Shown here piece by piece: positions 45,182 through 53,718 of a stretch of DNA of 64,000 nucleotides. The notes beneath the pieces were generated by a model. It saw only the letters and a list, made by a program, of their open reading frames with translations. It made no database searches and was not told the DNA's origin. The DNA is taken from positions 248,001 through 312,000 of the forward strand of contig NZ_FWXV01000013.1 in assembly GCF_900176515.1 (NCBI RefSeq). Reading direction: 5' to 3'. The stretch comes from Kibdelosporangium aridum (GTDB lineage Bacteria > Actinomycetota > Actinomycetes > Mycobacteriales > Pseudonocardiaceae). Position 1 is the stretch's first letter. Every line of letters begins with the position of its first letter. Position numbers and translations under genes: made by a program.

Positions 45182-45970
45182 ATGCCGAAGATCTTGGTTC
45201 TTGGGGGCACGGGGAAGACTGGCCGCCGGGTCGCGGCCGGGCTGCGTGACCAAGGCTTGGACCCGCGAGTCGTCTCCCGGTCGACTCCCGATCGGTTCGA
45301 CTGGGCGGACGAAGCGACCTGGGCGCCGGTACTCAGGGACATCAGCGCCGTCTACGTGGTCGACGAAGGCACGGACCGGCTGCCTGAATTCACCGAACTC
45401 GCGGTGAAGTCCGGCGTCCAGCGGCTGGTGCTGCTGTCCGCACGGGTCTGGCAGGAGATGGGCGCCGACCTGACCTCCGAGCAGACCATCGCGCAGTCCG
45501 GTGTCGACTGGACGATCCTGCGCCCCACCTGGTTCAACCAGAACTTCACCGAAGACCCGATGCTCGCCGACCCTGTCAAACAAGGCGAGGTCCGGCTGCC
45601 GACCGGAGACGGCAGGGAACCATTCATCGACGTCCAAGACATAGCGGACGTCGCGATCGCCGCACTGACGCAGCCAGGGCACGCGGGCAAGAAATACGAC
45701 CTCTCCGGACCACGCCTGCTCACCTGGGGCGACGCGGTCGACGAGATCGCGCGAGCAACCGGCCGAAAGATCACCTACGTACCGATCGACCGGCAGGCAT
45801 ACACCGACGACCTGAGCGAACGCGGTTATCCGCCGGAGTACGCCGAAGTCATCGTCGCGCTGTTCGACCACATCCGGGAACACCGCAGTGAGCGGCTGTC
45901 CGACGGCGTTCAGCAAGTGCTCGGCCGCGAGCCGCGAGACTTCCGGGAGTACGCGAAAACAATCCGATGA
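45182..45970 (+). CDS. NmrA-type NAD(P)H-binding oxidoreductase
   Basis: A 262-residue atypical SDR. The N-terminal nucleotide motif is LVLGGTGKTGRRVAAGL. RWLVLLSA-like strand (RLVLLSARVWQEMGADL) and WTILRPTWFNQNFTED near residue 115 match the NmrA/ergot-alkaloid-reductase group, and FIDVQDIADVAIAALTQ near 150 is a family marker. The catalytic Tyr/Lys pair is not evident, as in many NmrA proteins that reduce quinones or sense redox state. The start ATG at 45182 lacks a good ribosome-binding site; upstream in-frame codons are less likely. Confidence 0.8.
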   Translation: MPKILVLGGTGKTGRRVAAGLRDQGLDPRVVSRSTPDRFDWADEATWAPVLRDISAVYVVDEGTDRLPEFTELAVKSGVQRLVLLSARVWQEMGADLTSEQTIAQSGVDWTILRPTWFNQNFTEDPMLADPVKQGEVRLPTGDGREPFIDVQDIADVAIAALTQPGHAGKKYDLSGPRLLTWGDAVDEIARATGRKITYVPIDRQAYTDDLSERGYPPEYAEVIVALFDHIREHRSERLSDGVQQVLGREPRDFREYAKTIR

Positions 45971-45999
45971 TTGTCGGTGGGTGCCGTTATGGTGCCTGA

Positions 46000-46923
46000 G
46001 TGGCTGTTGATCCTCTGGTCCACGCTGAGGGGCTGACCAAACGGTTTGGGGACTTCGAGGCGGTCGCCGGCATCGACATCGAGGTGCGCAAAGGCGAAGC
46101 GTTCGGTTTCCTCGGGCCCAACGGGGCGGGCAAGTCGTCCACGATGCGGATGATCGCGTGCGTGTCACCGCGCTCCGGCGGCACGCTCAGCGTGCTCGGC
46201 ATGGACCCGAACACCGAAGGCCCGAAGATCCGTGCCCGCCTCGGGGTGGTGCCGCAGCAGGACAACCTCGACAACGAGTTGACCGTGCGGCAGAACCTCC
46301 AGGTGTACGGCCGCTATTTCGGGTTGTCCCGTCAGCACGTCCGCGACAAGGCGACCGAGCTGCTGGAGTTCGCGCAACTGTCCGACCGGGCCGACGACGA
46401 GGTGGATCCGCTGTCCGGCGGCATGAAGCGGCGCCTGACCATCGCGCGGTCCCTGGTCAACGACCCCGATCTGCTGCTGCTCGACGAACCGACCACCGGC
46501 TTGGATCCGCAGGCCCGGCATCTGTTGTGGGACAGGCTGTTCCGGCTCAAGCACCAGGGCGTCACGCTGATCGTCACCACGCACTACATGGACGAGGCCG
46601 AGCAGCTGTGCGACCGGCTCGTGGTGATGGACAAGGGAAAGATCGCCGCCGAGGGCAGTCCGGCCGAGCTGATCGACCGGTACTCCACCAAGGAAGTCCT
46701 CGAACTGCGGTTCCCGCCCGGCGAGCAAGACCCGGGGCCGGTGCAGGATCTGGGGGAGCGCGTCGAGGTGCTGCCCGACCGCATCCTCGTCTACACGACC
46801 GATGGCGAGGCGTCGCTGGCCGCCGCGCACAACAGAGGCGTGACGCCGGTGTCGAGCCTGGTCCGGCGCTCCACGTTGGAGGACGTGTTCCTCAAGCTCA
46901 CTGGCCGGACGTTGGTGGACTGA
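46000..46923 (+). CDS. ABC transporter ATP-binding protein, DrrA/NodI type
   Basis: A 307-residue ATPase. Walker A GPNGAGKSST near residue 40, Q-loop VVPQQDNLDNELTVRQNL, signature PLSGGMKRRLTIARSL near 145, Walker B LLLLDEPTTGLDPQ and the switch region VTTHYMDEAEQLCDR are present. The C-terminal 80 residues are the extension found in drug and lipo-oligosaccharide exporters of the DrrA/NodI branch. GTG 46000 begins VDPLVHAEGLTKRFG-type sequence. It shares one base with the permease that follows; a second permease is adjacent, giving a heterodimeric exporter. Confidence 0.93.
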   Translation: MAVDPLVHAEGLTKRFGDFEAVAGIDIEVRKGEAFGFLGPNGAGKSSTMRMIACVSPRSGGTLSVLGMDPNTEGPKIRARLGVVPQQDNLDNELTVRQNLQVYGRYFGLSRQHVRDKATELLEFAQLSDRADDEVDPLSGGMKRRLTIARSLVNDPDLLLLDEPTTGLDPQARHLLWDRLFRLKHQGVTLIVTTHYMDEAEQLCDRLVVMDKGKIAAEGSPAELIDRYSTKEVLELRFPPGEQDPGPVQDLGERVEVLPDRILVYTTDGEASLAAAHNRGVTPVSSLVRRSTLEDVFLKLTGRTLVD

Positions 46924-47702
46924 TGCTGCATCCCTGGCAGGCCCGGCTGCTGGTGGTCGAGTCGATGTGGACGTGGTACCGCCGCAACTGGCGCGCGACC
47001 GTCGTCTCGACCGTGCTGACCCCGGTGTTCTTCCTGGTCGCCATGGGTTTCGGGCTGGGCTCGCAGATCCAGCCCAGTGGCCTGACCGGCGGGCAGAGCT
47101 ACGCGGTGTACCTGATGCCCGCCATGCTCGCGGCTGCCGCGGTGCAGAACGCGGCGGGCGAGTCGACGTTCCCGATCCTGTCCGGTTTCAAGTGGAGCCG
47201 CGTCTACTGGGGGATGACCGCGACACCGATCACCCCGGCGCAGGTCGCCACCGGACAGCTGCTGTGGATTTTCTTCCGGCTGGCGTTCTCCGGAGCCGTG
47301 TTCGCGATCGTGGGGACCGTGCTCGGCGTGGTCACCGGGCTGGGGATCATCCTGTCGCTGGTGTTCGCCGTGCTGGCGGGGATGGCGTTCGCGGCGCCGT
47401 TGGTCGCGTTCGCCGCCACGGTCGAAGGTGAGGGCACCGCGTTCAGCCCGGTGTTCCGGTTCATCGTGCTGCCGATGACGTTGCTGGCGGGCACGTTCTT
47501 CCCGGTCACCGAGCTTCCGGCGGTCGTACGGCCGCTGGCGTGGATCACGCCGCTGTGGCACGGCACTGAGCTCACCCGTGCCGCCGCGTTCTGGGATCTT
47601 GAGTTCTGGCCGGTCGTCGGGCACATGGCGTACCTGCTGGTGCTGACCGGAATCGGCGGGGCGCTGGCGGTCCGGAACTTCCGTCGCAGGTTGGGGGTCT
47701 AG
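46923..47702 (+). CDS. ABC-2 permease (NodJ/DrrB type), first
   Basis: A 259-residue membrane protein with six predicted helices. The N-terminal amphipathic stretch MLHPWQARLLVVESMWTWYR, the SFKWSRVYWGMTATPITPAQV-type loop near residue 95, and LLAGTFFPVTELPAVVRPLAWITPLWHGTELTR near 195 are the usual signatures of NodJ-type ABC-2 permeases. Its ATG shares the final A of the ATPase TGA. Substrate is unknown; a lipid-linked or hydrophobic compound is likely for this family. Confidence 0.9.
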   Translation: MLHPWQARLLVVESMWTWYRRNWRATVVSTVLTPVFFLVAMGFGLGSQIQPSGLTGGQSYAVYLMPAMLAAAAVQNAAGESTFPILSGFKWSRVYWGMTATPITPAQVATGQLLWIFFRLAFSGAVFAIVGTVLGVVTGLGIILSLVFAVLAGMAFAAPLVAFAATVEGEGTAFSPVFRFIVLPMTLLAGTFFPVTELPAVVRPLAWITPLWHGTELTRAAAFWDLEFWPVVGHMAYLLVLTGIGGALAVRNFRRRLGV

Positions 47703-47704
47703 CG

Positions 47705-48511
47705 ATGAGTGTCGGGCTGGTCTGGCGCGTGATTCCGCCTGGGTTGTACGCGCGTCGCGCGCGGACCGTTGTCGAGCGGTCGTTCCTGGTCAACAGGCGT
47801 GCCTGGACGGCGATTTTCTCCGGCTTCTTCGAGTCCTTCTTCTACCTGTTCGCGATGGGCGTCGGTTTCGGTGGCTTGGTCGGCCAGGTCATCGGTCCCG
47901 GCGGCCAGCCGATGAGCTACGCCGCGTACGTCGCGCCCGCGCTGCTCGCCGCGTCCGCGATGAACGGCGCGGTGTACGACTCCACCTTCAACCTCTTCTT
48001 CAAGCTGAAGTACGCCAAGGTGTACGACGGCATGCTGGCGACTCCGCTCGGCCCGTTCGACGTGGCGATCGGCGAGATCTCGTGGGCGTTGATCCGCGGC
48101 GCGATCTACGCGGTCGGGTTCCTGTCGGTGATCTCCGTACTCGGGTTGGTGTCGTCGCCGTGGACGATCCTCGCGTTGCCCGTCGCGTTGCTGGTGTCGC
48201 TGGCATTCGCCGCGATTGGCATGGCCTGTACCACGTTCATGCGGTCCTGGCAGGACTTCGACCTCGTCCAGTTGGCGCTGCTGCCGATGTTCCTGTTCTC
48301 GGCGACCTTCTACCCGCTGAGCGTCTACCCGGAAGCCCTGCAGTGGCTCGTGCGGATCTCCCCGCTCTATCACGCGGTGGAGCTGATGCGTGGGCTTACC
48401 GCAGGCGTCATCGAGTGGGCGATGCTCGGGCATCTGTCGTACTTCGTGGTCATGGCGGTCGTGGGGATGATCGTGGCAGGCCGCCGCCTCGGCAGACTGT
48501 TGCTCAGTTAG
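47705..48511 (+). CDS. ABC-2 permease (NodJ/DrrB type), second
   Basis: A 268-residue paralogue of the preceding permease, starting 2 nt after its stop. It has a longer basic N-terminus (YARRARTVVERSFLVNRRAW), six helices, and the conserved FLFSATFYPLSVYPEALQWLVRISPLYHAVELMRGL segment near residue 205. The two permeases together with the upstream ATPase form a complete exporter. It converges with, and overlaps by 4 nt, the next ABC permease, which belongs to an unrelated set. Confidence 0.9.
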   Translation: MSVGLVWRVIPPGLYARRARTVVERSFLVNRRAWTAIFSGFFESFFYLFAMGVGFGGLVGQVIGPGGQPMSYAAYVAPALLAASAMNGAVYDSTFNLFFKLKYAKVYDGMLATPLGPFDVAIGEISWALIRGAIYAVGFLSVISVLGLVSSPWTILALPVALLVSLAFAAIGMACTTFMRSWQDFDLVQLALLPMFLFSATFYPLSVYPEALQWLVRISPLYHAVELMRGLTAGVIEWAMLGHLSYFVVMAVVGMIVAGRRLGRLLLS

Positions 48512-49299
48512 GCGACGTCGCGCCGCAGCGACGTGCCGAACGCCAGAACCGCTGCCACTGCGGCATAAGCGAGCAAGACGAGTGCGCCGAGCGGCGCGGA
48601 CAGCAAGTGCGGTGCTGAGATTCCGGTCTGTGCCATGGCATCGGCGAGGAATGTGAAACCGATCAGCGCCGAGCTGGCTCCGCCGGGCAGGAACGGGTAG
48701 ATGGCGTTCACACCGGGGATCATCATCAGAAGCAGTTCGCCGACGTAGAAATAGCTGCCGAGCACGACGAGGGCCGTCACTTGGTTACGCAGCAAGGCGC
48801 CGAACGCGACGCCGAGCAGCGTGTACGCGGTCATCGTGACCACCAACCGGATGAGCAAGCCGAGGAGTTCGCCTGTCGGCAACCCCAGGCTGATGCCGTC
48901 CACGGCTGCGGCGACGGCAACACCGGTCCCCGCGATGACGGCCACGGCAAGTCCGTACGCCACACCTGCAATGCCGTAGACAGCCAGCTTGGCGGCTAGG
49001 ACTGTTCCTCGCTTCGGCGCGAACAAGTACGTGAACGTGATCGTCTGGTGCCGGTACTCGGCCGTCACCGCGGTAGTGCCCAGCAGGGCGGGGACGAACG
49101 CCAGCAGCCCGGCGATACCAAGAAGCAGCCGCACGCTTTCGGCGGTCTGCAGATCCGGCATCGGCGGGTCGAAGTTCTCCGGGCCGACTAAGGCCAGCAC
49201 GAACACCAGGCCGCCGGTCAACGACGCGGCGAGCAGCGCCCACAGCCACAACCGGGTGCTCATCAGGCGCCGGGCTTCGGCACCGAACAACGCGATCAC
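48508..49299 (-). CDS. ABC transporter permease, ABC-2 type
   Basis: A 263-residue membrane protein with six predicted helices: one near residues 16-38, then four between 57 and 200 and one at the C-terminus. FGAEARRLMSTRLWLWALLAAS at the start and AEYRHQTITFTYLFAPKRGTVLAAKL near residue 80 are typical of permeases that pair with short ABC-2 ATPases of the bacitracin/YtrB-like class. GTG 49299 overlaps the ATPase stop (GTGA). The GntR regulator encoded divergently is a likely controller. Confidence 0.88.
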   Translation of the reverse strand: MIALFGAEARRLMSTRLWLWALLAASLTGGLVFVLALVGPENFDPPMPDLQTAESVRLLLGIAGLLAFVPALLGTTAVTAEYRHQTITFTYLFAPKRGTVLAAKLAVYGIAGVAYGLAVAVIAGTGVAVAAAVDGISLGLPTGELLGLLIRLVVTMTAYTLLGVAFGALLRNQVTALVVLGSYFYVGELLLMMIPGVNAIYPFLPGGASSALIGFTFLADAMAQTGISAPHLLSAPLGALVLLAYAAVAAVLAFGTSLRRDVA

Positions 49300-50021
49300 G
49301 CTGCACCTCCGGTGAGTGCGAGGTAGGCCTGTTCCAGGGAGCCGCGGTCGGTCACGTCAGCGATGAGGCCTTCGGTGACCAGACGACCGTTGCGGATGAT
49401 CACCACTCGGTCGACCATCTGCTCGGCCTCGCTGAGCACGTGACTGGAGACAAGGACGGTCCGTCCTTTCACCGCCATGGCGCGCAGGAAACCGCGCAGC
49501 CACGCGATTCCTTCGGGGTCGAGTCCGTTGCTGGGCTCGTCCAACAGGAGCACGTCGGGATCGCCGAGCAGTGCCGTGGCCAGGTTCAGTCGTTGGCGCA
49601 TCCCGGTTGACAGACCACGGGCTTGGCGATGGGCGTACGACGTGGCGCCGACAAGGTCGAGCACCTCGGCAACGCGTGCGTCTGGGTAGCCGCCCAGGCG
49701 TGCGTACAGGCGGAGGTGATCACGGCATGTTCGGGCGGGGTGGAAGCCCGACCTGTCCAACACGGCTCCCACGGTTCCTGATGGGTGTGGCAGGTCGGCG
49801 TATCGCTTCCCGTTGATCGTCGCCGTGCCCGAGGTCGGCGCGACCAAGCCCAAGATCATCCGCAGTGTGGTGGTCTTGCCCGCGCCGTTCGGCCCGAGAA
49901 ACCCGGTCACCGCGCCGGGCACGACGTCGAAGGTCAGTTCGTCCACTGCCGTGATCGCGCTGGAAGCCGGCCCGAACACTGCTGGTCCGAACACTTTGCG
50001 GAGCTGTCGTACTTGGATCAC
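49296..50021 (-). CDS. ABC transporter ATP-binding protein, BcrA/YtrB type
   Basis: About 241 residues. Walker A GPNGAGKTTTLRMI near residue 48, signature LSTGMRQRLNLATALLG near 138, Walker B VLLLDEPSNGLDPEGI and switch SSHVLSEAEQMVDR are intact; the LSTGM form of the signature is common in this branch. GTG 50021 (VIQVRQLRKVFG) is preferred; GTG 50027 and TTG 50033 are alternatives. It leads the two-gene exporter operon and its promoter region is shared with the GntR gene. Confidence 0.9.
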   Translation of the reverse strand: MIQVRQLRKVFGPAVFGPASSAITAVDELTFDVVPGAVTGFLGPNGAGKTTTLRMILGLVAPTSGTATINGKRYADLPHPSGTVGAVLDRSGFHPARTCRDHLRLYARLGGYPDARVAEVLDLVGATSYAHRQARGLSTGMRQRLNLATALLGDPDVLLLDEPSNGLDPEGIAWLRGFLRAMAVKGRTVLVSSHVLSEAEQMVDRVVIIRNGRLVTEGLIADVTDRGSLEQAYLALTGGAA

Positions 50022-50043
50022 CTGCACCCCCAAACCTAGTCCT

Positions 50044-50113
50044 GCTATCTGTTATAGTTCATATATATCAGATAGCTCAATTAAGTCATGTAGGTCATCT
50101 AGCTCCCCTAGAT
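50044..50113. promoter_or_regulatory. AT-rich bidirectional control region with two dyads
   Basis: GCTATCTG (50044-50051) is repeated as CAGATAGC (50069-50076), arms 17 bp apart around TTATAGTTCATATATAT. A second dyad, ATCTAG-CTCCC-CTAGAT, lies at 50098-50113, just before the GntR gene. The low GC stands out sharply from its surroundings. Likely operators of the adjacent GntR protein over both promoters. Confidence 0.6.
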
Positions 50114-50125
50114 AAGGTCAGTGTC

Positions 50126-50545
50126 ATGCAGCAGCATGGAGTGCGACGCGGTTTGCAGCTCACCCTTGATCTCGACAGCGAAGTGCCGATCTACCAGCAG
50201 ATCCGTGACCGGATCCTTGAGGCGATCGCACACGGCGACCTCAAGGAGGGCGACCCGCTGCCGTCGACCCGGCAGCTGGCCGGGGACTTCGGGATCAACT
50301 TCCTGACCGTGAGCAAGGCATACGACCTGCTCAAACAGCAGGGAGTCATCCGGGTCAACCGCAAGAGCGGCGCGGTCGTGCGCAGGGACACGAACACCGG
50401 CCCGCCGGAGCCGGGGTTCATCAAGGACTGGGACGAGCGGATGCGCGTGCTGCTCGCCGAAGCCGCCGTCCAGGGCTTCTCCCGGACCGACCTGGTGAAC
50501 CGGTGTGCGAACTTGCTGGCGCAGTACGAGGGGGTCCATCCATGA
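50126..50545 (+). CDS. GntR-family regulator, YtrA-like
   Basis: A 139-residue repressor. The winged helix-turn-helix reads SEVPIYQQIRDRILEAIAHG, DPLPSTRQLAGDFGINFLTV and SKAYDLLKQQGVIRVNRKSGA, the standard GntR pattern. The short C-terminal part (about 50 residues) is the YtrA form, whose members regulate adjacent ABC transporters. The ATG at 50126 follows AAGGT. Its stop overlaps the start of the membrane protein gene. It lies opposite the ABC operon across the dyad-bearing region. Confidence 0.9.
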   Translation: MQQHGVRRGLQLTLDLDSEVPIYQQIRDRILEAIAHGDLKEGDPLPSTRQLAGDFGINFLTVSKAYDLLKQQGVIRVNRKSGAVVRRDTNTGPPEPGFIKDWDERMRVLLAEAAVQGFSRTDLVNRCANLLAQYEGVHP

Positions 50546-51537
50546 CAAGCCTGATCGCGTTACCGATGATCACCCTGCTGACCGGACTGGCGCTGGCGAT
50601 CCCGGGACTCACGCCGCCGACAGTGCCGTTCGGCGTGCGTGTGGCGGCGGTTCGCGCCAAGGACCCGGCGATTCTGCGGGTCCGGCAGACCTACATGTTC
50701 CGAGTGGCGGTCGCGGCCATGATCGCGCTGGTCGTGTGTCTCGTCGCCTACGACAACGTGATCGTCGCCGGGATCTTCGCCAACGCGCTCATCGCAATCC
50801 ATGGCGTCATCTACGCACTGGCCAACCGGCAGCTGCGAGCGATCAAACGCCAGGAGTGGTGGCAGGCCGAGCACAGGTACGGCGTGACCACGGACATCAC
50901 ATTCCGGACCGATCCTGTCCGCGTGCCGGTGCTCTGGTTGTCCCCGGCGGTGGTGGTTCTGCTGGTGACCATGTTGCTCGGCCGCTGGGATCTGGTGATC
51001 CCGATAGCCGCCATGACCGTGCTCATGCCACTGCTTGTGCGCGTGCTGATGCGTGCCAGACCTGTTCTGGACGCCGCACAGCCGGTCGGATCCTCGCGCC
51101 GATACCGCACGTACCTGCGCGGCACCGCCAGGATGATGCTGCTGATGGTCGCGGCGGTGAATCTAGTGGTCCTGCTCACCACGACGCCGGGCTGGGAAAT
51201 CGTCTCGGGCGTGGTGATGACCGCGTTCCTGATCGGGCTCGTCGTGTGGATGGTCCGAGTCGGCCACGCAGGCCACCGCCTGCGCAAGTTGCCCGGTGAG
51301 GAGGATGAAGACACTGGATTGACCCAGCGTGACGACGACAAACACTGGTACATGGGTGGAACGCTGTATGCCAACAGGCAAGATCGTGCCGTGCTCGTGC
51401 ACCACCGCGTGGGGATGTCCTGGACGTTGAACATGGGGCATCCGGTCACCTGGACACTGCTCGCAGCGCTCGCGTTGCTGGTCGCGCTGGCGGGTTTCGG
51501 CGTCATCGACCTGCCTGCGCGGGGTGAGGGCTTCTGA
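50542..51537 (+). CDS. DUF5808-type membrane protein linked to the GntR regulator
   Basis: A 331-residue protein with about seven helices. It starts MTSLIALPMITLLTGLALAI. After helices near residues 55-95, 130-170 and 200-245 comes an acidic loop (PGEEDEDTGLTQRDDDK) and then HWYMGGTLYANRQDRAVLVH with VGMSWTLNMGHP, which matches the short DUF5808 domain. A final helix ends the protein. Coupled by ATGA overlap to the GntR gene, it may sense or respond to the same signal as the ABC exporter. Function unknown. Confidence 0.75.
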   Translation: MTSLIALPMITLLTGLALAIPGLTPPTVPFGVRVAAVRAKDPAILRVRQTYMFRVAVAAMIALVVCLVAYDNVIVAGIFANALIAIHGVIYALANRQLRAIKRQEWWQAEHRYGVTTDITFRTDPVRVPVLWLSPAVVVLLVTMLLGRWDLVIPIAAMTVLMPLLVRVLMRARPVLDAAQPVGSSRRYRTYLRGTARMMLLMVAAVNLVVLLTTTPGWEIVSGVVMTAFLIGLVVWMVRVGHAGHRLRKLPGEEDEDTGLTQRDDDKHWYMGGTLYANRQDRAVLVHHRVGMSWTLNMGHPVTWTLLAALALLVALAGFGVIDLPARGEGF

Positions 51538-51570
51538 TCGCGTCGGTCAGTGCCGCTACCCTGGTTCGCT

Positions 51571-53493
51571 GTGAGTGTTGAGTCCGTTTTCCCGAAGCTG
51601 GAGTCGCTGCTGCCCAAAGTGGCCAAGCCGGTGCAGTACGTCGGCGGTGAGCTCAACGCGACGGTGAAGGACTGGGATTCCACCACGGTCCGCTGGGCGC
51701 TGATGTACCCCGACGCCTACGAGGTCGGCCTGCCCAACCAGGGCGTGATGATCCTCTACGAGATCCTCAACGAGCAGCCGGACGTACTGGCCGAGCGCAC
51801 GTACGCGGTCTGGCCGGACCTCGAGAAGCTGATGCGGGAACACGACGTGCCGCAGTTCACCGTCGACGGGCACCGCCCGGTCGGTGCGTTCGACATGCTC
51901 GGCGTCAGCTTCGCGACCGAGCTCGGCTACACGAACCTGCTGACCGCCCTGGACCTCGCCGGTATCCCGTTGCGCGCCGTCGACCGCACCGAGGAGCACC
52001 CAGTCGTGCTCGCGGGCGGGCACTCGGCGTTCAACCCGGAGCCGATGGCCGATTTCCTCGACGCCGTGGTGCTCGGTGACGGTGAGGAAGCCGTCCTGGA
52101 GATCACCGAGATCGTCCGCACATGGAAGGCCGAGGGGTGCCCCGGCGGCCGCGTCGAGCTGCTGACCAGGATGGCCGAGCGCGGCAACATCTACATCCCG
52201 CGTTTCTACGACGTCGACTACACCCCGGAGGGTGAGCTCGCGTACACGCGGCCGAACCGGGAGCGCGTGCCTGAGCGGGTGTCCAAGCGCACCACGATGG
52301 ACCTCGACGCGTGGCCGTACCCGAAGCAGCCGTTGGTGCCGTTGGCCGAGAGCGTGCACGAGCGGATGAGCGTGGAGATCTTCCGCGGCTGCACCCGTGG
52401 TTGCCGCTTCTGCCAGGCCGGCATGATCACCCGGCCGGTCCGGGAGCGCTCGATCGAAGGCATCGGCGAGATGGTCAACAAGGGACTGGAGGCCAGCGGC
52501 TTCGAGGAAGTCGGCCTGCTGTCGCTGTCCAGCGCCGACCACTCGGAGATCGCGCAGATCACCAAGGGCCTCGCGGACCGCTACGAAGGCACCCAGACAG
52601 GTCTGTCGCTGCCGAGCACCCGGGTTGACGCGTTCAACGTGGACCTCGCCAACGAGTTGTCCCGCAACGGAAGGCGATCAGGCCTGACGTTCGCGCCGGA
52701 AGGCGGCAGCGAGCGGATCCGGCGCGTGATCAACAAGATGGTGTCCGAAGAGGACCTCATCCGCACCGTTTCGGCCGCGTTCGCCAACGGCTGGCGGCAG
52801 GTCAAGCTGTACTTCATGTGCGGACTGCCGACCGAGACCGACGAGGACGTGCTGCAGATCGCCCACATGGCCAAGGAAGTCATCCGGGCGGGGCGCAAAG
52901 CCGCCGGGCGCAACGACATCCGGTGCACGATCTCGATCGGCGGGTTCGTCCCCAAGCCGCACACCCCGTTCCAGTGGGCGGCGCAGACCGACCCGGACAC
53001 TGTGGACAGTCGGCTGCGCAAGCTGCGGGCGGAGATCAACGCCGACCGCGGCCTGGCTCGCAACATCGGAATGCGGTACCACGACGGCAAACCAAGCCTG
53101 ATCGAAGGGCTGCTGTCGCGCGGCGACCGCCGGGTCGGCCGGGTTATCGAACGAGTGTGGCGCGAAGGCGGCCGGTTCGACGGCTGGGGCGAGCACTTCT
53201 CGTACGACCGCTGGGTCGACGCGGCCAAGGCGGAGCTGGAGCCGCTGGGCGTCAGCCTGGACTGGTTCACCACGCGGGAACGCGGCGAGACCGAGGTTTT
53301 GCCGTGGGACCACTTGGATTCCGGCCTTGACCGGCAGTGGCTCTGGGACGACTGGCAGGACGCGCTGGACGAGCAGGAACTCGACGACTGCCGCTGGACC
53401 CCGTGCTTCGACTGCGGCGTCTGCCCGACGATGGGCACGGCGATCGAGGTGGGCCCGACCGGCAAGAAACTCCTGCCGCTGACGCCCGTCTGA
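51571..53493 (+). CDS. B12-type radical SAM protein, TIGR03960 family
   Basis: A 640-residue radical SAM enzyme. An N-terminal cobalamin-binding-like domain spans about residues 30-190 (DAYEVGLPNQGVMILYEIL, GHSAFNPEPMADF). The radical SAM core begins at EIFRGCTRGCRFCQAGM near 275, carrying CxxxCxxC for the 4Fe-4S cluster. SLPSTRVDAF and TFAPEGGSERIRRVINK follow. A C-terminal Cys set (CRWTPCFDCGVCPTMG) may bind another metal. The family normally sits next to a TIGR03936/DUF2344 gene, often fused to it; here a subtilase gene intervenes. The exact substrate is unknown, probably RNA-related from its rne neighbourhood. GTG 51571, likely leaderless. Confidence 0.92.
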   Translation: MSVESVFPKLESLLPKVAKPVQYVGGELNATVKDWDSTTVRWALMYPDAYEVGLPNQGVMILYEILNEQPDVLAERTYAVWPDLEKLMREHDVPQFTVDGHRPVGAFDMLGVSFATELGYTNLLTALDLAGIPLRAVDRTEEHPVVLAGGHSAFNPEPMADFLDAVVLGDGEEAVLEITEIVRTWKAEGCPGGRVELLTRMAERGNIYIPRFYDVDYTPEGELAYTRPNRERVPERVSKRTTMDLDAWPYPKQPLVPLAESVHERMSVEIFRGCTRGCRFCQAGMITRPVRERSIEGIGEMVNKGLEASGFEEVGLLSLSSADHSEIAQITKGLADRYEGTQTGLSLPSTRVDAFNVDLANELSRNGRRSGLTFAPEGGSERIRRVINKMVSEEDLIRTVSAAFANGWRQVKLYFMCGLPTETDEDVLQIAHMAKEVIRAGRKAAGRNDIRCTISIGGFVPKPHTPFQWAAQTDPDTVDSRLRKLRAEINADRGLARNIGMRYHDGKPSLIEGLLSRGDRRVGRVIERVWREGGRFDGWGEHFSYDRWVDAAKAELEPLGVSLDWFTTRERGETEVLPWDHLDSGLDRQWLWDDWQDALDEQELDDCRWTPCFDCGVCPTMGTAIEVGPTGKKLLPLTPV

Positions 53494-53499
53494 TCGACC

Positions 53500-53528
53500 G
53501 GGGCGAATCCTCAGAGGGGGTTCGCCCC
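53500..53528 (+). terminator. Terminator after the radical SAM gene
   Basis: GGGGCGAA (53500-53507) pairs with TTCGCCCC (53521-53528), partly extended by TCC/GGG. Short T-poor tail. Confidence 0.6.
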
Positions 53529-53633
53529 GCTCGCTGTCCACGGGTTAGCCGGTGGCCGAGCGCCGCCAAGGTCGCCTCTGTCGCGGGCCATGGCACGCCA
53601 CAGCCTCGCGCGGACATGCGCCATCGCAACGAC

Positions 53634-53690
53634 AATTCCCTTGGGGGAACCCCTAATTTTCACGTTACCGCAAGGGTCTGACAGTTTCGG
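53634..53690 (-). repeat. Inverted copy of the 35481-35515 repeat
   Basis: 53634-53668 is the exact reverse complement of 35481-35515 (35 of 35), and similarity continues to 53683 (TGTCAGACCC on the minus strand). The two copies face each other across 18 kb. Confidence 0.9.
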
Positions 53691-53718
53691 GCGAGCCGAC
53701 GACTAAGCTGGTCACCGG

